In this document: positions 1 through 5,112 of the stretch, in pieces
Layout: the number at the start of each line of letters is the position of its first letter
How positions within the stretch are numbered: position 1 is the first letter of the stretch
Assembly (NCBI GenBank): GCA_023437255.1
Contig: JAEZGR010000373.1
Coordinates: 1 to 11,379, forward strand
Origin: Pseudomonadota bacterium
GTDB taxonomy: Bacteria > Pseudomonadota > Gammaproteobacteria > Burkholderiales > Burkholderiaceae_B
Direction of reading: 5' to 3'
Length of the DNA: 11,379 nt
The notes under the pieces: model-generated
Seen by the model: the letters and a program-made list of their open reading frames with translations, nothing else
The model's database searches: none
What the model was told of the DNA's origin: nothing
Position numbers and translations under genes: made by a program

Positions 1-610
1 GGGTTTGAGCGGCAGCAGCATCGGCAGAAGGGGCTTCGGCAGCAGGGGCTTCGGCAGCAGGGGCTGCGGCGCCGCCCTCGGCAGCGGCTTCGCCACCTTC
101 AGGTACCGGGAAATTTGCGCCTGATTCGTTGGCAAGGTGGACGACGGCGCGTGCGACTTCGAGGTCGCTCAGCGAAGGATTGCCACCGCGCGGAGGCATT
201 GCGTTGACGCCGTTGATGGCGTTCTTGAGCAAGGCATCGTAACCCTTGGCGATAAGCGGTTGCCAAGCCCCAGCGTCGCCCAGCTTGGGGGCACCGGCCA
301 CGCCTGCAGTGTGGCACGCGGAACAGGTGGCGGAATAGACTTGTTCGCCCGTGCGCTCCTGGCCGCCGGCTTCGGCCACCACCAGCGAGAACTTGGCCAC
401 GGGCTGGATGCGCATGGCGACGGCTTCTTGAGACTGGGCGTCGGAACCCACCCCGAGCGGAGAACTTGCCGTTACGAGCCTGATGAGCAGGAGAATGACC
501 ACGATCGGGATGATGAAGGCCAGCACGATCGTGGTGATGAGCTGCTTGGGAGTCTTGATGAGGCCTTCATGCTCAGCCGTCTGTTCGACGTGTTGTTCCG
601 GGGTGTTCAT
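1..610 (-). CDS. Membrane-anchored c-type cytochrome (cytochrome c5-like), 3' end cut by window edge
   Basis: Seen: an open frame starts at ATG 610 and runs off the left edge (203 codons visible). An in-frame TGA at 629-631 (plus-strand numbering) rules out an upstream start. The Shine-Dalgarno match is poor, with AGGA about 14 bases from the ATG. Residues 1-23 are polar. Residues 24-46 form one uninterrupted hydrophobic helix, an uncleaved N-terminal anchor. The haem-binding motif CSACH is at 96-100. Met138, in the context NAMPPRGG, is the likely sixth haem ligand. From about residue 167 the protein becomes an Ala/Pro/Glu-rich tail with APAAE repeats. Known: such proteins are periplasm-facing electron carriers of the cytochrome c5 / class I family. 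Inference: it shuttles electrons between respiratory complexes, partner unknown. The low-complexity tail could be a terminal extension or a linker to a second cytochrome domain outside the window. Family call is firm; the specific role is not. Confidence 0.9.
   Translation of the reverse strand, partial: MNTPEQHVEQTAEHEGLIKTPKQLITTIVLAFIIPIVVILLLIRLVTASSPLGVGSDAQSQEAVAMRIQPVAKFSLVVAEAGGQERTGEQVYSATCSACHTAGVAGAPKLGDAGAWQPLIAKGYDALLKNAINGVNAMPPRGGNPSLSDLEVARAVVHLANESGANFPVPEGGEAAAEGGAAAPAAEAPAAEAPSADAAAAQT
21..65. repeat. Three 15-base tandem repeats inside the cytochrome tail
   Basis: Positions 21-35, 36-50 and 51-65 are three copies of TCGGCAGCAGGGGCT. The first copy differs at one base (A at 28). 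On the coding strand each copy encodes a five-residue Ala/Pro/Glu unit, so copy-number change would keep the reading frame. Confidence 0.85.
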
Positions 611-722
611 ATCGAATGCGAGTTCCTGTCAGGGGGCCAGTGGCCTGTTCTTCATGGTGTGCCGCAGGGCACACGGCTGCTTGCGGATAATAACCGGTTC
701 ATGGTCGGCGCTCGAATCCGCG

Positions 723-752
723 ATTATACCTTTTTCAATAAACACGCTACAA
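723..752 (-). promoter_or_regulatory. Putative sigma-70 promoter for the cytochrome gene
   Basis: On the minus strand there is a perfect TATAAT at 728-723. An 18-base spacer separates it from TTGTAG (752-747), a partial match to TTGACA. This would give a leader of about 100 bases before ATG 610. Only the -10 box is strong. Confidence 0.45.
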
Positions 753-753
753 T
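748..753 (+). promoter_or_regulatory. Putative -10 box for tRNA-Arg
   Basis: TACAAT lies 14 bases before the 5' end of the tRNA, placing transcription start near position 760. The -35 candidate 17 bases upstream (TATACC, 725-730) is weak. The box overlaps the proposed -35 of the divergent cytochrome promoter. Confidence 0.4.
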
Positions 754-767
754 TGTCGGCTCTTCGA

Positions 768-842
768 GCGCCCGTAGTTCAATGGATAGAATAAGAGTCT
801 CCGAAGCTCTCGATACAGGTTCGATTCCTGTCGGGCGCGCCA
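768..842 (+). tRNA. tRNA-Arg, anticodon CCG
   Basis: A complete cloverleaf folds by hand. The 7-base acceptor stem is GCGCCCG (768-774) with CGGGCGC (832-838). The D stem is GTTC/GAAT with one G-U pair. The anticodon stem is AGAGT (794-798) with GCTCT (806-810). The 7-base loop CTCCGAA carries anticodon CCG at 801-803. The variable loop has four bases. The T stem ACAGG/CCTGT closes loop TTCGATT. G839 is the discriminator, and the 3' CCA (840-842) is encoded in the DNA. Anticodon CCG reads the arginine codon CGG. The gene stands alone in the window, and no integrase or target-site duplication was seen beside it. Confidence 0.97.
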
Positions 843-846
843 CAAG

Positions 847-906
847 AAGCTGCACTACGCGAAGCTGTATTGCGCGCAGCTGCACTGCAAGAAGCTGATC
901 TGTTTG
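847..906. repeat. Degenerate 15-base tandem repeat, four units, directly after tRNA-Arg
   Basis: The units are 847-861 (AAGCTGCACTACGCG), 862-876 (AAGCTGTATTGCGCG), 877-891 (CAGCTGCACTGCAAG) and a decayed 892-906 that keeps AAGCTG. Each unit begins with AAGCTG or CAGCTG at an exact 15-base period. The array starts five bases after the tRNA CCA, so it would lie in the 3' trailer of the precursor. Confidence 0.6.
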
Positions 907-1032
907 ATCTGTCTGTCGTTTTCTGCATTTCCCCTCCTTTTGCCTGAGTCTGCCGCCCGGCCCGTGAGTGTCGCTCGCGTCGCGAGACACGTGCACCCTG
1001 CCGCTTGTTGTGCGTGCTTGCTTTAGGCCTAT

Positions 1033-1049
1033 ATGGTCGCGGCGACCAT
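1033..1049. repeat. 17-base perfect palindrome (ATGGTCGC-G-GCGACCAT)
   Basis: Eight-base arms 1033-1040 and 1042-1049 are exact reverse complements around G1041. As RNA it makes a 7-base-pair stem with a CGG loop. It lies 74 bases past the gshA stop codon. There is no T run on either side, so it could be a protein-binding site or a 3' mRNA stem. Confidence 0.5.
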
Positions 1050-1122
1050 TAGTCTACCGCGATCAGGCACAAAGCGAGGCCTGCCAATGTACGGGCCGCT
1101 CCCTGAGTGTGTGTTTGCGGCG

Positions 1123-2685
1123 TCAGGGCGCCCTCAGAGCGGCGTGAAACCGGGCCACGTATTCGTCGAACGTTTCCGTGTCGCTGGCTTCGATTTCCCG
1201 TTGTTCCACCAGCGACGCTGCAGCTTCGTCTTTGTAGCGTTGCTCGACTTCCGGTTCCAGGGGGCCGTGTACCAATGTTTCGTGATGCTCAAGGCTCAGT
1301 TGCAGCATGTAGGCGTGCAGACTGGTCTGGTGCTCACGCATCGAATGAAGCACGCGTGCCGAGGGCGTCAGCTCGGTGTTGCGGATTTTCTTGAGTTGCA
1401 GTTCGAGTGCCGCGGCGTGACGCTTGTGGCCGGACGCCTCATCGAGCAGGTCGGCGTAGGGGCGGATGCCCTCGACCAGTTCTTCGCCCCAGTCGCGCAG
1501 CGAAATGTCGTCGTTGCCGCGGCGCAGTATCAGACCAGGCTTGCGACCTTCGCGCACGACGGTGCTGAAGTTGCCCTTGCTGATCGGGCAGTTGCCCTGA
1601 TCGGGGAAGAGGGGGCTTTCTTCGGCGGCGCAATACAACAGGAACGCGTCGAGAAAGCGGCAGGTTTCGGCACGGATGCCCACAGGCGACCACGGGTCGA
1701 TGTCGAGACAGCGCACTTCGATATATTCGACACCGCGTTCAGCCAGCGCCGTGGCCGGGCGCTCGCCCCGGTTCGTGCTGCGCTTGGGCCGGATGGCCGA
1801 GTAGTACTCGTTTTCGATCTGAAGAATATTGGTGTTGAGCTGGATCCACTCGCCGTTCTGGTGCGTGCCGAGGCGTTCGTATGCGGGCCAGGGCGTGGTC
1901 ACCGCCGAATACATACGCTGCAGAAAGGTCTCGAGGTCGTTGTAGCAGAGCTGCAGGTCGGATTGCGCCTTGTTCTGGTAGCCCAGATCGCTCATGCGCA
2001 GGCTGGTGGCCCAGGGCAGATACAGGGTGTCGGCGTCGAAATCCTGGAGCGAGTGCGGGTGGTCACCCATAAACGCACGGGAAACGGCGGGGGATGCACC
2101 AAACAGGTACATCAGCAGCCAGCTGTAGCGGGTGAAGTTGCGGATCAGGGCCAGATAGCCCTTGGTGCGCAGATGCTCGAGCGAGATGCCTTCGATACCG
2201 ATGAGATCCCACAGGCGGTCGGGCACGGAAAAGTTGTAGTGCAAACCGGCGATGCATTGCATGCGCTTGCCGTAGCGGTACGCCAGCCCGCGCCGGTACA
2301 CATGCTTGAGCATGCCTGAATTCGAGGGGCCGTACCAGCCGATGGGAATCTCTTCCTCGGGCGGCAGCTCGGCGGGCATGGACTGGTTCCAGATCAGCTC
2401 GCCGTCGAGATTGCGGGCCACGAAGCGATGCGTTTCTTCGAGTTCCTGCAGCACGCCCTCGACGCTGCCATGCGTGCCCGTGATCAACTCGAGCAGCGCT
2501 TCGGAGTAATCGGTGGTGACGCGCGAATTGGTCAGCGCCGACCCCAGTGCGACAGGGTGGGGCGTACGCGCCAGCCTGCCCTGTGTGTCGACACGCAGGC
2601 CTTCCTTTTCGATGCCTCGCTGCAGTGCGGTCAATAAACCAGGTTCCGACTGGACCCGGGCGAGGCGGTGTGGGGGTGAGCTCAT
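1123..2685 (-). CDS. gshA: Glutamate-cysteine ligase (gamma-glutamylcysteine synthetase), proteobacterial GshA type
   Basis: Function (known): cytoplasmic ATP-dependent ligation of L-glutamate and L-cysteine, the first and normally rate-limiting step of glutathione synthesis. Seen: 520 residues from ATG 2685, against 518 in E. coli. Family landmarks are GIEKEGLRV at residues 24-32, TTDYSEALLELIT at 57-69, the GLHYNFSVPDRLWDL segment near residue 160, and YIEVRCLDIDPWSPVGI in the C-terminal half. Together they cover the fold from end to end. The frame could open eight codons earlier at TTG 2709, but ATG 2685 fits the family length better. Neither start has a strong Shine-Dalgarno sequence. It lies 69 bases downstream of the small LuxR-type gene on the same strand, with no terminator seen between them, so cotranscription is plausible. 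Feedback inhibition by glutathione is usual for the family but cannot be read from sequence. Confidence 0.96.
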   Translation of the reverse strand: MSSPPHRLARVQSEPGLLTALQRGIEKEGLRVDTQGRLARTPHPVALGSALTNSRVTTDYSEALLELITGTHGSVEGVLQELEETHRFVARNLDGELIWNQSMPAELPPEEEIPIGWYGPSNSGMLKHVYRRGLAYRYGKRMQCIAGLHYNFSVPDRLWDLIGIEGISLEHLRTKGYLALIRNFTRYSWLLMYLFGASPAVSRAFMGDHPHSLQDFDADTLYLPWATSLRMSDLGYQNKAQSDLQLCYNDLETFLQRMYSAVTTPWPAYERLGTHQNGEWIQLNTNILQIENEYYSAIRPKRSTNRGERPATALAERGVEYIEVRCLDIDPWSPVGIRAETCRFLDAFLLYCAAEESPLFPDQGNCPISKGNFSTVVREGRKPGLILRRGNDDISLRDWGEELVEGIRPYADLLDEASGHKRHAAALELQLKKIRNTELTPSARVLHSMREHQTSLHAYMLQLSLEHHETLVHGPLEPEVEQRYKDEAAASLVEQREIEASDTETFDEYVARFHAALRAP

Positions 2686-2754
2686 GCGCGGCTTCAGGGG
2701 ATGTTGCAAATACCGGCGATTTTACCCGAGCCGCCGCCCTGAGCGCAGAGGGGG

Positions 2755-3036
2755 TCAGGCGGGCTGTTCCGCCTCGGATTCTTCGCGCGTGATTTTCTTG
2801 GGGATCACGATGGGTGCGCTTGCGTGGGGGTTGTCATTGAGCCCCAGCTGACCGGTTTGCAGCGCCATGGTGATGGCGGCCTGGCGACCGTGTACGCCCA
2901 GTTTGCGGCACGCGTTCTGGATATGGAAATTGATGGTGCGTTCGGCGAGGCCGAGTATGCGGCCGGTTTCCCAGCTTGTTTTACCGATGGCCACCCACTG
3001 CAGGCAGGTGAGTTCGCGTTCTGTGAGGGGTTTCAT
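2755..3036 (-). CDS. Stand-alone LuxR-type helix-turn-helix regulator (no sensor domain)
   Basis: Seen: 93 residues. Positions 3-64 are a complete LuxR/GerE DNA-binding domain, opening with LTERELTCLQWVAIGKTSWE and carrying the recognition-helix segment ERTINFHIQNACRKL at 32-46. Residues 70-93 are a polar tail. The pattern GKTSWE...ERTINFHIQNA is that of quorum-sensing LuxR proteins, yet there is no autoinducer-binding or receiver domain. An in-frame TGA at 3088-3090 blocks extension, and AGAGGA six bases before ATG 3036 marks the start, so this is not a mis-called fragment. Known: single-domain relatives such as Bacillus GerE act as DNA-binding dimers. Inference: a transcription factor that may act on the neighbouring gshA or the divergent metX. 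A weak minus-strand -10 (TACAAT, 3096-3091) lies upstream with no good -35. Targets and signal are unknown. It could also be a remnant of a larger LuxR that kept its DNA-binding part. Confidence 0.85.
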   Translation of the reverse strand: MKPLTERELTCLQWVAIGKTSWETGRILGLAERTINFHIQNACRKLGVHGRQAAITMALQTGQLGLNDNPHASAPIVIPKKITREESEAEQPA

Positions 3037-3042
3037 GAAGAT

Positions 3043-3048
3043 TCCTCT
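3043..3048 (-). promoter_or_regulatory. Shine-Dalgarno site of the LuxR-type gene
   Basis: AGAGGA on the minus strand sits six bases before ATG 3036. This strong site fixes the short start and supports a real 93-residue product. Confidence 0.75.
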
Positions 3049-3148
3049 AGGTTCGTCGGTGCAACTGCCAAATACTTCAGTGTTTTTTCAATTGTATCCA
3101 AATGACACCGCTTGACTCCGGGGGTTATCCCGATGTTCAGAATGCTGG

Positions 3149-3157
3149 TGCTACAAT
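3149..3157 (+). promoter_or_regulatory. Extended -10 promoter for the metX operon
   Basis: TGCTACAAT is an extended -10 element (TG at 3149-3150, TACAAT at 3152-3157). The -35 region is weak, as is usual for extended -10 promoters. Transcription would start near 3164, about ten bases before the first riboswitch stem, which fits the leader layout. TTGACT at 3112-3117 is too far upstream (34 bases) to serve as its -35. Confidence 0.55.
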
Positions 3158-3173
3158 TCCCGGCAGCAATGAT

Positions 3174-3231
3174 TCGGCGCCGATTTGCTCGATCCGCTTG
3201 CGGGCGCCTCATAAATACCGCTAAAGAGGTC
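3174..3231 (+). promoter_or_regulatory. SAM-II type riboswitch controlling metX
   Basis: Seen: stem P1 pairs GGCGCC (3176-3181) with GGCGCC (3203-3208). The loop opens with GATTT (3182-3186) and ends with CTTGC (3197-3201). After P1 come ATAAAT (3211-3216) and GCTAAAGAGG (3220-3229), directly before the metX ATG at 3236. Order and spacing match the SAM-II (metA/metX leader) consensus as I recall it: GAUUU loop, UUGC, AUAAAU, GCUAAA-AGG. A pseudoknot pairing of loop bases GATC (3191-3194) with GGTC (3228-3231) would bury the ribosome-binding site. Known: SAM-II binds S-adenosylmethionine in an H-type pseudoknot and shuts off translation of methionine genes. Inference: high SAM represses metX and, through coupling, metW and perhaps ampG. 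No covariance search was run. Confidence 0.85.
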
Positions 3232-3235
3232 CTGA

Positions 3236-4486
3236 ATGGCCACCGATTTATCTTCGCATCCTGCCGTCACGGCAATCCAGTCCCCCTCCACTCCCGATTC
3301 CTCCATACCGCCAGGTTCGGTGGGCTTTGTTGCGCCCGAACTGATCCGCTTCGATGAGCCGTTGCACCTCACGAGCGGCCAAGTGCTTCCGCAGTATGAG
3401 CTTGCTGTCGAAACCTACGGCGAACTTAACGCCGATCGCAGCAACGCCGTACTCATTTGCCACGCACTGAATGCGTCGCATCACGTGGCGGGCATGGCAC
3501 AAGACAATCCGCGCGACGTCGGCTGGTGGGACAACATGGTCGGGCCGGGCAAGGCCGTGGATACTGACCGGTTCTTCGTCATTGGCATCAATAACATCGG
3601 CTCCTGTTTCGGGTCCACGGGTCCGGCCAGCATCAACCCGGCCACCGGCAAGCCCTGGGGCGCCGCGTTTCCCGTGCTGACGGTCGAAGACTGGGTGCGT
3701 GCGCAGGCGCGGGTGGCTGACTACTTTGGCATCGAGTGCTTTGCCGCGGTGATGGGCGGCTCGCTGGGCGGCATGCAGGCCCTCAGTTGGTCGATCACCT
3801 TGCCCGAGCGCCTTCGCCACTGTGTGGTGATCGCGAGCACGCCGCGGCTTTCCGCACAGAACATTGGATTCAACGAGGTTGCGCGTCGCGCCATCATCAG
3901 CGACCCGGACTTTCATGGCGGCGACTACTACGAGCACGGCGTGGTGCCGGTGCACGGCTTGTCGGTTGCCCGCATGATCGGGCATATCACCTATCTTTCC
4001 GATGAGGCCATGGCCGAGCGCTTCGGTCGTCAGCAGCGCGTGGCGACCGAAAGCGGAGAATTCCGTTACGGGTACGACGTGGAGTTCGAGGTCGAATCCT
4101 ACCTGCGCTATCAGGGCGAGAAATTCTCCACCTATTTCGACGCGAACACGTACCTGCTGATCACGCGGGCGCTAGATTATTTCGACCCGGCGCGCCCGTG
4201 CGGCGGCGATCTGGCGTGCGCCCTCAAGCCCGCGCAGGCCGACTTCCTGCTCGTGTCGTTCACCACCGACTGGCGCTTTTCGCCCGAGCGCTCGCGTGAG
4301 ATCGTGCGCGCGCTGCTCAAGAACAAGAGCTCGGTCACGTATGCCGAGATCGACGCCCCGCACGGCCACGACGCGTTTCTGCTTGATGATTTGCGTTACC
4401 ACGCCGTCGTGCAGGGCTATTTTGATCGGGTGGCGGCGAGCCTGGGGCTGCCCGAGCGCCGCCGAACCACCGGAGTGCTTGCATGA
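3236..4486 (+). CDS. metX: Homoserine O-acyltransferase MetX, probably succinyl-specific
   Basis: Function (known): alpha/beta-hydrolase enzyme that acylates the hydroxyl of L-homoserine from acyl-CoA, the first committed step of methionine synthesis in the cytoplasm. Seen: 416 residues from ATG 3236, with Shine-Dalgarno AGAGG five to six bases upstream inside the riboswitch. The nucleophile elbow GGSLGGMQ has Ser176. Asp345 lies in [12 protein letters not shown] and His378 in HGHDAFLL, completing the catalytic triad. [16 protein letters not shown] is the conserved segment near the active-site tunnel. Roughly 30 residues at the N-terminus are Pro/Ser-rich and poorly conserved. Bordetella MetX proteins are annotated as succinyltransferases. 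The Arg two residues after the catalytic Asp (Arg347) fits that group as I recall it, but acyl specificity needs an assay. metW starts within its stop codon (ATGA). Confidence 0.95.
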   Translation: MATDLSSHPAVTAIQSPSTPDSSIPPGSVGFVAPELIRFDEPLHLTSGQVLPQYELAVETYGELNADRSNAVLICHALNASHHVAGMAQDNPRDVGWWDNMVGPGKAVDTDRFFVIGINNIGSCFGSTGPASINPATGKPWGAAFPVLTVEDWVRAQARVADYFGIECFAAVMGGSLGGMQALSWSITLPERLRHCVVIASTPRLSAQNIGFNEVARRAIISDPDFHGGDYYEHGVVPVHGLSVARMIGHITYLSDEAMAERFGRQQRVATESGEFRYGYDVEFEVESYLRYQGEKFSTYFDANTYLLITRALDYFDPARPCGGDLACALKPAQADFLLVSFTTDWRFSPERSREIVRALLKNKSSVTYAEIDAPHGHDAFLLDDLRYHAVVQGYFDRVAASLGLPERRRTTGVLA

Positions 4487-5097
4487 ACCAGATCGCGGCC
4501 AAGGCGCCTTCGCACGTGCGCGCCGACCTGCGGCGCATTGCCGACTGGATCTCGCCGGGCAGCCGAGTGCTCGACCTGGGCTGCGGCGACGGAACCCTGC
4601 TGGCGCACCTGCAGAACAACAAGCAATGTGTGGGCGCGGGTGTCGAGCTGAGCGACCAGCAGGTCATTGCCTGTGTGCGGCGTGGCGTACGCGTCATTCA
4701 GCAGAACCTTGAAGAAGGGCTGGCGCTGTTCGATGACCGGCAGTTCGACACGGTGGTGCTGTCGCGCACGCTGCAGTCCATGCACAATACCGAACGCATT
4801 CTTCGAGAAATGGCGCGGGTGGCCAGCTACGGGATCGTTTCGTTTCCCAATTTTGGCTACTGGCCGCATGGCTGGTCGATCCTGCGGGGCCGCATGCCCG
4901 TGACGGGCGAGATGCCCTACCAGTGGTACAACACGCCAAATATCCATCTTTGCACATTGCGCGATTTCGAAGACCTGGCGCGTTCGCTGAGTCTGCGCAT
5001 TACCGATGTGGCCACGTTCAAGGGCGACAACGAGGTTAAACTCCTGCCAGGCTGGCGCAGCACGCTGGCCGTCTACCGCTTCGAGTCGAGTCGCTGA
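4483..5097 (+). CDS. metW: MetW, methyltransferase-like partner of MetX
   Basis: Seen: 204 residues. The glycine-rich motif VLDLGCGDG at residues 29-37 followed by GAGVELS is a class I SAM-dependent methyltransferase nucleotide-binding site. [15 protein letters not shown] and a segment containing [12 protein letters not shown] are typical of the MetW family. ATG 4483 overlaps the metX stop as ATGA, a sign of translational coupling. Known: metW is habitually paired with metX in proteobacteria and is linked to methionine synthesis. Its chemistry is not settled, and support of MetX activity has been proposed. Inference: it works with MetX in the cytoplasm and is controlled by the same SAM-II leader. 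The family call is secure, the biochemical role is not. Confidence 0.93.
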   Translation: MNQIAAKAPSHVRADLRRIADWISPGSRVLDLGCGDGTLLAHLQNNKQCVGAGVELSDQQVIACVRRGVRVIQQNLEEGLALFDDRQFDTVVLSRTLQSMHNTERILREMARVASYGIVSFPNFGYWPHGWSILRGRMPVTGEMPYQWYNTPNIHLCTLRDFEDLARSLSLRITDVATFKGDNEVKLLPGWRSTLAVYRFESSR

Positions 5098-5099
5098 AC

Positions 5100-5112
5100 G
5101 GGGGTCGTCATC
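5100..5112 (+). promoter_or_regulatory. Possible ribosome-binding site and non-standard ATC start of ampG
   Basis: GGGGG at 5100-5104 lies five bases before ATC 5110-5112. The metW stop TGA (5095-5097) is in the same frame. Between it and the conserved AmpG N-terminus there is no ATG, GTG or TTG. ATC 5110 is best placed relative to the G-rich stretch; ATT 5125 and CTG 5161 are alternatives. Confidence 0.35.

Larger units (their letters stand above)
843..1122. other. Non-coding stretch between tRNA-Arg and gshA
   Basis: No convincing gene is seen on either strand across these 280 bases. They hold the 15-base tandem repeat just after the tRNA and T-rich runs at about 917-945. There is an imperfect hairpin at 968-990 (GTGTC and TCGC paired with GCGA and GACAC, with a two-base bulge). 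A 17-base palindrome lies at 1033-1049. None of the hairpins is followed by a proper T tract, so no rho-independent terminator is called for the tRNA or for gshA. Confidence 0.6.

Noticed and set aside
768..842. tRNA-Arg as an integration site for a mobile element
   Set aside because: No integrase, no repeated copy of the tRNA 3' end and no accessory genes were seen nearby. The following gene is core gshA.
137..898. 253-codon plus-strand open frame across the cytochrome gene and tRNA-Arg
   Set aside because: It is antisense to a cytochrome with an intact CxxCH and then runs through a tRNA. There is no recognisable domain.
968..990. Hairpin as a terminator for tRNA-Arg
   Set aside because: The stem has a two-base bulge and is followed by GTGCACCC with no T tract, so termination cannot be supported.
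1033..2319. 428-codon open frame on the plus strand
   Set aside because: It lies opposite gshA, whose conserved motifs cover the whole region. The frame is a by-product of GC-rich codon use and resembles no family.
2683..2709. TTG 2709 as the gshA start
   Set aside because: ATG 2685 gives 520 residues, close to the E. coli length. The extra eight codons show no conservation or ribosome site.
3112..3117. TTGACT as the -35 of the metX promoter
   Set aside because: It is 34 bases from TACAAT. With normal spacing the facing -10 would be GTTCAG, which is poor.
3248..3985. 245-codon minus-strand open frame opposite metX
   Set aside because: It is the shadow of metX, which has its full catalytic triad and a riboswitch leader.
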